The notes beneath the pieces are model-generated. The model saw only the letters and a program-made list of their open reading frames with translations. It ran no database searches and had not been told where the DNA came from. DNA of 64,000 bases from Symbiodinium natans (taxonomy: Eukaryota; Sar; Dinophyceae; Suessiales; Symbiodiniaceae). Location of the stretch: the NCBI GenBank assembly GCA_905221605.1, contig CAJNDS010002390.1, positions 94,239-158,238 on the forward strand, read 5' to 3'. The position numbers and the translations under genes were made by a program. The first letter of the stretch is position 1. Each line of letters starts with the position of its first letter. Below are positions 53,301-63,327 of the stretch, in pieces.

Positions 53301-53642
53301 GGCTCGGAGTGAGTGCCGAGGGAAGTTGGCTTGCTGGCAGCCGGCAAGAAACTTCGCCGAGCGAGAGGCTCAGACTTCGAAGCTGTTTGGATACCCTAAA
53401 CCCTAAACCCTAAACCCTAAACCCTCATTCCTAAACTGTTGGGAGATGTGGATCCCGAACAGGACCCCTGAGGAGGTCTTCAGGGAGGGCTCGGTTACGT
53501 TCCCGAAATCTGATGTAGCTAGGAGGCTTTAAGGTTTAGGGTGGACAGGCTTACCCTAAACTTTCCGACGCCCCAAGGCCCAAAAATCTGCCCAAAGCCC
53601 AAAAAACCTCAGCAGCCCTACAAACCCTAAACTCAAAACCAC

Positions 53643-53670
53643 CCCCCCCCCCAAAAAAAAAAAAAAAATA

Positions 53671-53726
<56 letters not shown>

Positions 53727-53853
53727 CAATAATAACAATACTAATAAGAATAACAATAATCAAAATAATAATGATAATAATAATGAATAAAGAAACAAAT
53801 AAATAAATAAATAAATAAAAAGAAAGAAATAAATAAATAAATAAATAAATGAA
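53643..53853. repeat. Poly-C/poly-A, AAT and AAAT microsatellites
   Basis: Poly-C to poly-A junction, (AAT)n at 53668-53725 and (AAAT)n at 53797-53852. Minus frames through it are artefacts. Confidence 0.95.
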
Positions 53854-54300
53854 GCCCCTAAAAGCCCTAAAGCAGACCCTTCCTCAAAGCCCTCAGAAGC
53901 CGCCAGGCACCTGAAGGGTGTCAGCAGCAACCCCGGGCACAGAGAGCCTCAGCTCAAGACGCTTGGTTTAGGGTTTAGGCTTCGGCGTTTAGGGTTTGGG
54001 GTTTAGGAATTCGGTCTAGGGTTTGGGGTTTAGGGTTTGGGGTTTGAAGGCTCAACCCCAAAGCCTACAACCCTAAAACCCTAAAACCCCCAAACCCCCA
54101 AACCCGCCCCCCCAAACCCCCCCCAACCCCCCCAACTCCAAACCCCCCCCCCTCAAAAAAATAAAATAAAACAAACCCCCAAACCCCGAACCCCAAACTC
54201 GCTTTTGCTGTCGAGCTTGAGTCGTGACTATCCCTCCAGGGAGAGCATTCAGATGCGGGACCACTTCCCTAACTCCCTACTTAAAGAAACCGGTAGCCCT

Positions 54301-54360
54301 AAACCCTAAACCCTAAACCCTAAACCCTAAACCCTAAACCCTAAACCCTAAACCCTAAAC
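54301..54360. repeat. CCCTAAA array abutting a splice donor
   Basis: Eight perfect units. On the coding (minus) strand this is GTTTAGGG..., beginning exactly at the exon edge at 54361, so the donor GT belongs to the first repeat unit. Confidence 0.9.
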
Positions 54361-54417
54361 CTCTCCAGTCCAGCAGCAGCCTCTGTTGAAAGGCCGTTGC
54401 CTTTGGCCGGGCTGATG
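54361..54417 (-). CDS. Exon of ubiquitin-like N-terminal region
   Basis: Acceptor CCCCCTTAG| and donor GGAGAG|GTTTAGGG bracket ARPKATAFQQRLLLDWR. The F-Q-Q-R-L-L-L core is what follows the helix in the ubiquitin-like domain (compare ...F..QRLL..G) found at the start of many dinoflagellate ankyrin proteins. It fits downstream of the ATG exon at about 56330. Intermediate exons are not proven. Confidence 0.5.
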
Positions 54418-54604
54418 CTAAGGGGGATCGCAGGACCCCTGTTTCCCGATGGCGGGCAGTTCCTTAATTCAGGGTCTTTGGGGTTTGGATTTCGGGTTTA
54501 GCGTTTGGGGTTCGGGTAGCGGGTTTGGGGTTTGTTGTAGGTTTTAACGGTGGATAAGTCTGTTAGCGATTGTTGTCATAGGCTTATTAGCGACAGCTTT
54601 ACTC

Positions 54605-54662
54605 ATATCTCGCCGTGATCCTCACGCAGAGCTTGCAGCAAGGCGCGATCGGAGGAGCTACC
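54605..54662 (-). CDS. Exon-like island, unknown product
   Basis: The minus strand encodes SSSDRALLQALREDHG, a helical stretch, in a unique island. Exon edges are not certain. Confidence 0.35.
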
Positions 54663-55021
54663 GGATTTAGGGTCATGCGCTAAGCTGCGGGCCTGTGCCA
54701 TTCGGCCCTGAATCCTGCACCCTGCCCTAAATCCTAACCCGAGGGTTCCCTAGGAGGGCGTCAGGCTCGAAGGAGAAAAATATCCATGCCATCTCAGTGG
54801 AGTCCCGAAGTACTTATCTTAAGGACTACCCGACATGCCCACTCAACCCTAACCCTAAACCCTAAACCCGAAACAATAAACCCTAAACCCCAAACCCCAA
54901 ACCGTCCAAACTGGACAGTTTGTGTTTGGGGCCTGGGCGTCAGTCCCTCGGAGCCCATGCAACCCTAAACCCGAAACCCTCCACGCCAAACCTACTACTT
55001 CCTTAAGAACCCCCTAATAAA

Positions 55022-55087
55022 TACAAACATATATATATATGTGTATATGTATATATGTATATGTATATACATATATATATATATATT
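55022..55087. repeat. TA/TATG microsatellite
   Basis: (ATATAT)(GTATAT)-type repeat, similar to those at 36560, 45340 and 63580. Confidence 0.95.
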
Positions 55088-55286
55088 CTTCCTGATAAGG
55101 GCAATATGGGGAGATTTATCTTTTATTTACTGGGAAGCCTAAGGCTAAGACCCTAGACCCCGAAACTCCTGAAATCCAAACCCTAAACCCCCTATGATAA
55201 TCCCGATGAAGGGCTGTCTGTCACATCCCTAAGCCCTAAACCCTAAACTCTAAACCCTAAACCCTAAACCCCAAACCACAAGCCAG

Positions 55287-55338
55287 GCGTGAAATGGCCT
55301 TCAGGAGGGGCCGCAGGAAGTCCTCGAACTCTTAGGGG
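55287..55338 (-). CDS. Exon-like island, unknown product
   Basis: The minus strand encodes EFEDFLRPLLKAISRLA after CCCCTAAGAG|, a possible acceptor. Helical and protein-like; product unknown. Confidence 0.4.
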
Positions 55339-55697
55339 CTTTCAGTGGTCTTGGGTGGGGGGGGGGGGGTTTTCGGTGTAGGGGATTTGGGGTTTGGGGT
55401 TTAGGGTTTAGGGTTTAGGGATTTTTAAGGATTTAGGATGCAGGGGTCTAGGGCTTTAGGGATTTAAGGATTTAGGGGTTTAGGGATTACGGGGTTTAGG
55501 ACACTGTCCTTGATCGCCAGCAGGACGTCCTCTGCGGAGTTGGCGAGTCCTCAGTGGGCCAATCACTTGCTCGGGCTCGGGATGCAGGGTTTAGGGTTTT
55601 AGGGTTTAGGGTTTAGGCTTTGGGGTTTAGGGTTCCCTTAACCCTTAACCCTTAACCCTTAACCCTAAACCCTAAACCCTAAACCCTAAACCCCTAA

Positions 55698-55803
55698 ACC
55701 CTCTTCTGCCCATATGACCATGCCACGACCTTCAAGTAAGACAGTCATCCTGTGATCATGTTAGCCACCATGGAGGCTCGGCTGCTCACGCGAGCATGAA
55801 GGG
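55698..55803 (+). repeat. Inverted copy of the 21443-21570 island
   Basis: Reverse complement of the other copy, lacking about 22 internal bases. It is flanked by CCCTAAA and TTTAGGG arrays just as the first copy is, so the whole array-island-array unit appears duplicated. Confidence 0.7.
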
Positions 55804-55910
55804 TTTAGGGTTTAGGGTTTAGGGTTTAGGGTTTAGGGTTTAGGGTTTAGGGTTTAGGGTTTAGGGTTTAGGGTTTAGGGTTGAGGGTTTAGGGTTTAGG
55901 GTTTAGGTTT
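55804..55910. repeat. TTTAGGG array
   Basis: About 15 units. Confidence 0.9.
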
Positions 55911-56137
55911 AGGGGTTTGGATCACCCCTACACTCCCTGAGCCCTGACCCTGAGAACCCCAGACATAGCACATAAACTCAGCCCTAAACCGAACACCCTC
56001 AACTCCACACCCTGAGCCCGAAGCCCTAAACCCTACGCCCCTAGCCCTCAACTCCCTATAAGCCTGAACCCAATATGCCCTACAACCAAAACCCAGTCCA
56101 TCCACGACTCCTTGAACCCGAAACCCGCAAAACCACC

Positions 56138-56248
56138 AAACCCCTAAACCCTAAACCCTAAACCCTAAACCCTAAACCCTAAACCCTAAACCCTAAACCC
56201 TAAACCCTAAACCCTAAACCCTAAACCCTAAACCCTAAACCCTAAACC
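56138..56248. repeat. CCCTAAA array
   Basis: About 15 perfect units immediately 3' (coding direction) of the ATG exon at 56250-56330. Confidence 0.95.
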
Positions 56249-56249
56249 C

Positions 56250-56330
56250 GGGACACGCCGGGCTACGCTGGAGTTCCTCGGCATCCAGCGTGGCGACCAC
56301 GCTGCCGGACAAGGCCACGATGCGAAGCAT
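56250..56330 (-). CDS. N-terminal exon, ubiquitin-like start
   Basis: ATG at 56330 opens MLRIVALSGSVVATLDAEEL, the first beta-hairpin of the ubiquitin-like domain that begins many dinoflagellate ankyrin-repeat proteins (MLRV-x-LSGEE-x-A-type start). A GT donor may lie at CAGC|GTAGCC. Further exons probably follow on the minus strand (54361-54417 is the best candidate). Whether this gene is the same as the ankyrin gene at 46-49 kb is doubtful, because a different gene appears to lie between them. Confidence 0.55.
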
Positions 56331-56354
56331 CGCGGCTTCGTGTGGAGATTGGGG

Positions 56355-56448
56355 CTTCAGGGGTTTGGGGTTTAGGGTTTAGGGTTTAGGGTTTAGGGTT
56401 TAGGGTTTAGGGTTTAGGGTTTAGGGTTTAGGGTTTAGGGCTTAGGGT
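56355..56448. repeat. TTTAGGG array
   Basis: About 13 units upstream of the ATG exon in the coding direction. Confidence 0.9.
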
Positions 56449-56667
56449 ACCCTTGAGTTTTAGGCTGCGGAAACGAGGCTTGCGGGTTAAAGGTTTAGGG
56501 CTTGACTAGTTCTAGGGTGTAGGATGTTAGAGGGTTTTGCGTTCAGAGCACGTTTTGACCCTATTGTGACTTCCCCACCCTTTCCCATCCCTTTCCTGTC
56601 TGCTGCAACTTTGGCTGCTGCTGACACTCCTGTAGCCAGTCAGCAGTGGCTTTCGTTCAGAGTAGGG

Positions 56668-56750
56668 AATGAAGGGATGGGGGACCCTGTATAATCCCTT
56701 ACAGGGTATACAAAGGGCCCTGATTCCTCATTCCCTACTAAGAACCCCCG
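56668..56750. mobile_element. MITE-like element, family D without array
   Basis: AGTAGGGAATGAAGGGATGG at the left, CCTCATTCCCTACTAAG at the right, with an internal hairpin around CCCTGTATAATCCCTTACAGGG. Same termini as the array-bearing element at 22972-23277. Confidence 0.6.
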
Positions 56751-57205
56751 TGACGAAGCATTGCCCCGGACCCTAAACCCCAAACCCTAAACCCCAAACC
56801 TTAAACCTCAAGCCCTAAACCCAAAACCCTAAGCCCCCATGTGTTTTTTTATCTTATGCACATGGTGCTATTTCTCAGATCATTAGGGTTAGAGATGTGG
56901 CTGCTCAAATTAGACAGGGCTTAGGGGCGTAGAAGTAAAGACCGCTTAGGATAGCGATAACTGGGAGGTAGAGTAGCTATAGTTATAATGGGTTTAGGGT
57001 TTAGGGATTAGGGTTTAGGGTTTAGGGACCTCATATCGGGCACTTAAACCCCTGCTTCTACCTACCCGTGAACTTTCCAAGTGCAGAGGACGTAGCAAGG
57101 CTCCAGAATAGAGAACCAGGGAACTTACTCATCCCTCAACCATAAACCCGAAACCCTAAAACCTAAACCTTAAACCCTAAGCCCTAAACCCTAAACCCTA
57201 AAAAC

Positions 57206-57310
57206 ATGAATCCCCACATCCACTGGCATAGACGCGGCCTCCTCCAGATTCATGCTTGGCTCGGGGGCAGCCTCCGGCGCGGCGCCTTCTCTCAGCTTTC
57301 CCAGTTGCGG
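57206..57310 (-). CDS. Exon, acidic linker, unknown product
   Basis: 35 open minus-strand codons: LREGAAPEAAPEPSMNLEEA then ASMPVDVGIH. A GT donor may fall at GTGGAT|GTGGGG. Strongly protein-like. It may be a later exon of the G-patch gene (59.85-60.89 kb) or an upstream part of the next gene. Confidence 0.5.
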
Positions 57311-57834
57311 TTTAGGGCTTCGGGTTTAGGATCTAGGGTTTCGGGTTTAGGGCTTAGGGGTAGGGGTAAGGGTGTAGGGTTTAGGGTTTCGGGTTTAGGG
57401 TTTCGAGTTTAGGGCTTAGGGGTAGGGGTAAGGGTTGGGGTTTAGGGTTTAGGGTCTCGGGGTTAGGGTTTAGGGGTTAAAGTTTAAGGTTTGAGGTTTA
57501 GGTTTTTGGGTTTTCGGGTTTAAAGGTGTGGGGTTTAGGGTTTCGTCCGGGTTTACGGTTTAATGCTTCGTTTTTAGAGTTCATCCGACATCGACGCATC
57601 TTCCCATGAGTGATGGCAAGTCATTATCTTTGATCGGGTTCCGTATTTATGAGTTCGTCTAAAGTTCCAAGTATGGGCCCCTAACTTGGGCCCCTTGTTA
57701 CACGCTACACGAGAAGGGCCCATACATCCTTCGGATCCCCATACACAGTGGTAAGGGACCCTATTTGCTTAAGAGCCCCCAAAGGCAAAAATGAAAATCC
57801 ATAAATTGCCTGTATATGGGCCAGCATAGGCGCA

Positions 57835-58260
57835 CCCCATGGTATCCCCCCCCCCCCCTGTGGTTTCATGGTGGGTTTTGGGTTCCCTCCCCCCCCGCCC
57901 CCCTTGTGGTTCATGGTCTGTGGTTCATGGGTTAGGGTTTAGGGGTTTAGGGTTAGGCTTTAGGGTTCAGGATTTTCACTCTGGTCCATTGGTTCACTGT
58001 GGGTTTAGAGTTTGATTTGGGTTCAAGGTTCGGGGTAATGATAGGTTTACGGTTTCCCCTCTCCCCCCTGTGGTTCGTGCTGGGTTTACGGTTGAGGGTT
58101 CAGAGTTAAAGCAGCAAAGGTTTCGGGTTTACCCTTCTCCCTCCCGTCGTTCATTGGTGGGTTTAAGTTTTAGGGCTAGGGTTCAGGGTTTGGGGTTTAG
58201 GCTGAGGCTTCTCTGTCCCCCTCCCCGTGGTCCGTGGTGTTTTTAGGGTTAACAGGCAGG
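57835..58260. repeat. Imperfect tandem module, units of about 80 bp
   Basis: CCCTCCCCCCTGTGGTTCnTG-GTGGGTTT, followed by drifted TTTAGGG, recurs near 57850, 57886, 58060, 58135 and 58215. The poly-C/CCATGGTAT motif at its start links it to family E. Confidence 0.6.
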
Positions 58261-58269
58261 GTTTGGTGG

Positions 58270-58395
58270 GGGGTTGCCGGGGGGGGGGGGGGGGGATACC
58301 ATTGGGGGGGGGGAGGGGTTGATTACGCGGAACGCGGGCGCATATAAGGAGGATGTTTTCATGTTTGGGGGGGGCGGGGGGGGTTCTTAAGCAAT
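58270..58395. repeat. Family E fragment, poly-G
   Basis: A G run of about 19, GATACCATTGGG, another G run, GCGGGCGCATATAAGGAGG, then a third G run. Reverse-complement relative of 34497-34590 and 57835-57860. Confidence 0.6.
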
Positions 58396-58529
58396 TGGTA
58401 CCATACTAAGATAGGGTTTTGGGGGTTTTGGGTTTAGGGTTTAGGGTTTAGGGTTGAGGGTTTAGGGTTTAGGGTTTAGGGTTACAGGGCCCCCCCTCCC
58501 CCAAACAAAAAGCCAAAGTCACTCCTGAG

Positions 58530-58583
58530 GCTAGAACTCTCGATGCGCCCCTGCGTGCTGCTCCCGGTATCTTTCCGAAGTAT
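58530..58583 (-). CDS. Exon-like island, unknown product
   Basis: Acceptor CTGTGCAG| followed by ILRKDTGSSTQGRIESSS on the minus strand. Possible later exon of the G-patch gene. Confidence 0.4.
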
Positions 58584-58880
58584 CTGCACAGCAGGGCTGG
58601 GGATTTAGGGTGTAGGGGTGCGGCGCTTGAGGTTAGGGCTTCGGGTTTAGGGTTTGGGGTTTAGGTTTTGGGGTTTGGGGTCCGGGGTTCGGGGTTTGAG
58701 GTTTAGGGTTTAAAGGGTTTGGGTTTTGGGGTGTGGGGTGTGGGGTTTGAGGTTTAGGGTTTGGGGTCTTGGGGCGTGGGTTTGGTGGGGTTTTAGGCTC
58801 AGGGTTTAGGGCCTGGGGGTTTGTGGCTCGGGTTTAGGGTTTGGGGTTTGGTCGTTTAAGGTTGTGGGTTTAGGCTTCGG

Positions 58881-58970
58881 GGTGGCTACAGGCTTGGGCG
58901 AAACCGCCGCGACGAACACCCTTCCAAGCAACATGCCCTGCAAAATTGCCCCAAAGAACAGGAATTGTCC
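58881..58970 (-). CDS. Exon-like island, hydrophobic, unknown product
   Basis: 30 open minus-strand codons, GQFLFFGAILQGMLLGRVFV then AAVSPKPVAT. Hydrophobic, possibly a membrane segment. Competing plus frame (58864-59178). Undecided. Confidence 0.3.
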
Positions 58971-59852
58971 AGTACAATTGTCGAATATGGGATCTCATGT
59001 CAGCTCGTGGGACCTGGACCTGTTCTCCCCTTGGAACCACTTGTTTCTTGACACTCCCCCGCGCGCGCGCGCGCGTGTTGATGCCTCAGGGTTTCGGGTT
59101 TGGGTTTGGGTTTCAAAGTCAGAGTCGAACGCGGGCGCGAGTGTTTCCGACACTGGCGATTGTAGGCACCGAATATGAAGCAACACACAAAACTTTGTGC
59201 TTCATAACCTACACCCAAAACCCCCTCATGCTGTCGCTGACACAGCAAGATCGCCAACCCCCAACCCCTCGAGCTTGAGCTTGCTCTTTCGGCTTAGGCA
59301 TTTGAAAGGGACTGGGCATGGGATGGTTTTGGGTTTCGGGCAACGGTTGTTCGATTTAGGGTTTAGGAGAGAGCTTTCATAGAACTTTTTGAAAGCAAGG
59401 AGAGCGCGCAAACAACAGCAGCAGCAGTAGGTTCTGTGGTTGGTAGCTGGGGAGCTCTCAATTAGGATTTCGTGCTAGGGTTCAGGGTTAAGGTTTGCTC
59501 CGTCCGTGTCGACATAACGAGAACGGGCAGAGCCGGGGACCCCCGCTTCACCCCGAAGCCCTGCTCCCTTGACTTCTGAACCCCTATAACCATACTCCTT
59601 TAAAACCGGAACAAAATAGTGTTTTTTTAAATGCCCTTGGGTGTAAGGAGGCTTTCGAGAAAGCCTAACCCCAAACCCCAAACCCTACAACCCTCAAGCC
59701 TTACTCCTACAACTGCCCCTGTGCCCGAGAACCCTCAACCCCAAGCACAGGTCAACCTTTGGGTTTGGGGTTCAGGGTTTAGGGTTTACCCTAAACCCTA
59801 AACCCTAAACCCTAAACCCTAAACCCTAAACCCTAAACCCGAAACCCTGGGC

Positions 59853-59909
59853 TCAGGAGCTCGCGAGGCAGCTGGTCATGCCACGGTTGTCTTTGCCAAG
59901 GCCCTGCCC
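59853..59909 (-). CDS. G-patch protein, second exon of the motif
   Basis: Acceptor GAGCCGCAG| then GQGLGKDNRGMTSCLASS and TGA at 59853-59855, or alternatively a GC donor at GCGA|GCTCC just before it. Joined to 60842-60892 it completes a G-patch. G-patch proteins bind RNA or stimulate DEAH-box helicases in splicing and ribosome biogenesis; the arrangement resembles SPF45/RBM17-type motifs. Confidence 0.75.
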   Translation of the reverse strand, partial: GQGLGKDNRGMTSCLASS

Positions 59910-60841
59910 CTGCGGCTCGCGGGGTGTGGTGGGATTAGGGTTTAGGGTTTAGGGTTTAGGGTTTAGGGTTTAGGGTTTAGGGTTTAGGGTTTGGGGTTTA
60001 GGGTTTGGGGTTTAGGGTTTGGGGGGTTTCAGGGGGTTTTGGGGCTTGGAGTTTGGGGCTTGGATGTAGGGCTCAAGGCGTTGAAGCCGGATTGAGAAAA
60101 TCAGCAACAAAAGGCTGTGGGCCGCAAAATCAGTGCATGCTTGAGAGCTAGCCACAGAGTCCAGTACCCCTGAATCAAGGAAGATCTACTTGTCTTATAC
60201 CCAAAACACCACATCTGTAGTTTAGTCCCCCGGCTCACCTCGGGTTGGGGGTTTTGGGGTTTCGGGCGTCTCACTTGAGGGGGCACGCTGGTGCTAACAG
60301 CACCCAGGCGCACTAGCCCCACCACTGCTTGCCCTCGTCTTGACTTGTGCGGGTGTAGGCTTTCCTTGCTTTCTCATCCTGCTCATGTATATCATTCTTG
60401 TTGACAGTCGCAGGCTATCCTTCGGGGTCCGAAGTTCAAGGGAGCCTTCTGGGAGGCCTCCCTAAACCCTAAACCCTAAACCCTAAACCCTAAACCCTGA
60501 ACCCTAAACCTCTCGGTGTGTGAGGCTTGGGGTTGGCGGTGGCTCCTTGCTTTGCAAGGCGCCCGCCCCAGGGAGTTTAATAGAGGGGCCTTCACAATGA
60601 GAATAGGGTTTTGGGGGTTAGCATGGTATAATTACAAAGGGAACATAAGGAAATACTATTCGTAACTATTCCCCAAATTAACCCAAACGAGGGGGTTTAG
60701 GGCTGTTTAGGGTTTAGGGTTTGGGCTTCAGGGTTCAGGGTTTAGGGTTCGGGTTTAGGGTTTAGGGTTTTGGGTTTGGGGTTTGGGGTTTGGGGTTTAG
60801 GTGCTTCGGGCTTAGGGTTCAGGGTTTAGGGTTTGGGGCGC
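59910..60841 (-). other. 932-bp repeat-filled intron within the G-patch motif
   Basis: Minus-strand intron with a GC donor (GGCCAAG|GCGCCCC) and a CAG acceptor. It contains TTTAGGG/CCCTAAA arrays (59940-60020, 60462-60505), other drifted repeats and an open frame at 60101-60325 that is not considered a gene. Confidence 0.7.
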
Positions 60842-60892
60842 CTTGGCCCAGCCCCATTTCTCCATCATCCGCTTGGCGGCATCCATGGTGGC
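60842..60892 (-). CDS. G-patch protein, first exon of the motif
   Basis: Acceptor CCTGCTAG| then ATMDAAKRMMEKWGWAK, 17 codons, ending at a GC donor. The next exon starts GQGLGK, so the joined sequence has the A-x-x-M-M-x-K-x-G-W-x-x-G-Q-G-L-G-K core of G-patch domains exactly in register. The N-terminal part of the gene upstream (above 60.9 kb) is not resolved; 63328-63417 is a candidate. Confidence 0.8.
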
Positions 60893-61094
60893 CTAGCAGG
60901 GTTTAGGGTTCGGGGTTTAGGGTTTAGGGTTTGGGGTTTAGGGTTGAGGGTTTAGGGTTTGGGGTTTGGGGTTTAGGGTTTGGGGTTTAGGGCTTAGGCT
61001 GAGGGCTTAGCCTTGCGCTTTATGGAGACTTGGTGATACCCTTGGGGCTAGGCACTTCGTGACCTATGAAGTTTAAGGGCTTGGGTGTTTAGGG

Positions 61095-61255
61095 TTTAGG
61101 GTTTATATAGGGTCTAGGGTTTAGGGTTTAGGGTTTGGGGTTGAGGGTTGAGGGTTTAGGGTTTAGGGTTTAGGGTTTAGGGTTTAGGGTTTAGGGTTTA
61201 GGGTTTAGGGTTTAGGGTTTAGGGTTTAGGGTTTAGGGTTTAGGGTTTAGGGAGT
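61095..61255. repeat. TTTAGGG array
   Basis: About 20 units with TTGAGGG variants at its start. Confidence 0.9.
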
Positions 61256-61781
61256 CATATAGGGTGGCGCCCCCTCCCCCTCCCACCCGCGGTTGCGCGG
61301 CTGGGTTTCAGGTATTGGGATATGAGGATTTATGGTTGCCCTCCGCCCTGTGCCTGGCGGTTGGGTTACTTAGGTTTAGAGTTTTCGGGCTTGGGGCTTT
61401 AGGATTTCAAGCTGTTTGGGCCTGGAGGTGAGAGCGCCTACGCACAGCACCTGGGAATATACCTAGCGAAATAATCATAAAGTTAGAACACTTTCCAGGA
61501 CCGAGAAGTAAATAGTGACTTTTGGACTTCATTGCCCTCACTGCCGAATTGTCTGCAAGCCCTAAATCCTAAACCCTCAAAACCTAGACCCGAAAGCCCA
61601 AACAACGAAACAAATAGCAAAAAAAAAACCCAAGACCCAGTCAACCCTAAACCCTGAACCCTAAACCCTGAACCCTAAACCCTTAACCCTAAACCCGAAA
61701 CCCCAAACCCCAAACCCTAAACCCCAAGGGCTGACTTCCCCTTGCGCCTAGCACCTGGCCCGCGGCTCGCGCCAGGGGAAA

Positions 61782-61881
61782 GACGAAGAATCCGTACGCC
61801 CTGAAATGATTGCCTGTGACTTTGCCGATGATATGGCAGCTATTCTTGCAAACTCTTTGCTTTGGGAGGTTGAAGCTTTAG
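61782..61881 (+). pseudogene. Reverse-transcriptase-like fragment with FADD motif
   Basis: A plus-strand frame encodes RPEMIACDFADDMAAILANS then LLWEVEALG. F-A-D-D followed by small and hydrophobic residues is the catalytic box C of LINE-type reverse transcriptases. Only about 33 codons are readable before a TTTAGGG tract, so if real this is a fragment of a retroelement. The motif is short, so chance similarity or an exon of another gene is possible. Confidence 0.4.
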
Positions 61882-62079
61882 GGTTTAGAGTTTAGGGTTT
61901 AAGGTTCTGCCCCTTCTACGATCAGTTCAGGACTTCTAGTCTTCTCGCGGAATTCGGACTCCAATACCCTATATTAGTAGGGCTCTTGGTGCCCAATCTT
62001 CAAAGTAGCACTCTACTCTGGGCATCGCTGCTTTCGCGACTGTCGCGTGTTGTCGCAGCAGGAGTATGAGCTGCCAGTG

Positions 62080-62175
62080 TCTCTAGGGTTTAGGGTTTAG
62101 GGTTTAGGGTTTAGGGTTTAGGGTTTAGGGTTTAGGGTTTAGGGTTTAGGGTTTAGGGTTTAGGGTTTAGGGTTT
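62080..62175. repeat. TTTAGGG array
   Basis: About 13 perfect units. Confidence 0.95.
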
Positions 62176-62693
62176 CTACGGCTACATACTGCAATGGGAC
62201 TGGGACTGCTGGACTGACTGTTGTTGCCTGACTATCTGCTGCTTGCACCTGCGACGTGCTCGCATCCGCAGACAGCTACGGAGATCCGCAAGACTGTAAA
62301 AAAGGGTCAAGTAGGGACCAAGGAAAGCATAACTCTGCTACATCAGCCAAAACTCTAAACCCCAAACCCCGAACCCTGAACCGAAACCTTAGGCGTCTCT
62401 TTGTTACCTGGATTTCCAAGAGTTTGTTGTTGTAGAAACCATAAGCCCGAAACATCAAAAACTTGCGACTCCTAATGCTCGGCGGGCTATGTGAGCCCTA
62501 AACCCCAATCCCTAAAACGGATGGCTTAAAAGGGGTTTGGTCTCTAAAACCGACCCCCCCCCCCCAAAGTCCATGAACTCCATGGCCAAAACTCCATCTC
62601 AAACCCTCAAACCCTCATGGCGAACCTTAAACTCGAAACCCGAAACCCTAAACCCTAAACCCTAAACCCGAAACCCTAAACCCGAAACCCTAA

Positions 62694-62790
62694 ACCCGTG
62701 GCTCTTTTGGCGCCCAGAGTGAGGGCATCCCCCGACTGAAGGTCTGTGCCGCTTCTTTGCCTGACCTCGAGAGTGCTCGCGACCGAAGAC
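62694..62790. other. Exon-like island open on both strands
   Basis: Plus reads GSFGAQSEGIPRLKVCAASL and on; minus reads RVFGREHSRGQAKKRHRPSV and on. Unique sequence between arrays; strand and product undecided. Confidence 0.3.
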
Positions 62791-63027
62791 TCGGGGGTTT
62801 AGGGTTTTGGGTTCAAGGCTCACAGTTTTGTAGGGTTCAAGGTTGAGGGTTTGGGGTTTAGGGTTTGGGTTTTGGGTTTAGGGCTTAGGGTATAGGGTTG
62901 AGGGTTTAGGGTTTAGGGTTTAGAAGAATCTAGGGTTCAGGGTTGAAGTTTCACAGTTTGGGGCTTAAAGTGTGCGGTTTGGGCAGGTGCGGGAAGGCTG
63001 TCTGCAAAACGAAGGACAACAATTCGA

Positions 63028-63100
63028 ACCCTAAACCCTAAACCCTTTACCCTAAACCCTAAACCCTAAACCCTAAACCCTAAACCCTAAACCCTAAAGC
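63028..63100. repeat. CCCTAAA array
   Basis: About ten units, facing a TTTAGGG array at 63185-63300 across a unique spacer. Confidence 0.9.
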
Positions 63101-63327
63101 CTAAAGCCCTAAGCTAAACTTTCATGCGCAATGTCTTCAACCTACGGAACCCCATGGCATGGTGATCTCTGTGCTCTATGCTGTTCAGGGTTCAGGGTTT
63201 AGGGTTCAGGGTTTAGGGTTTAGGGTTTAGGGTTTAGGGTTTAGGGTTTAGGGTTTAGGGTTTAGGGTTTAGGGTTCAGGGTTGAGGGTTTAGGGTTTGG
63301 GGTTTTGGGTTTTTGGGGTTTAGGCTT

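Noticed and set aside
58864-59278. Overlapping plus and minus frames rich in RARAR
   Set aside because: The RARAR stretch comes from a GC dinucleotide run at 59059-59075, and frames on both strands compete.
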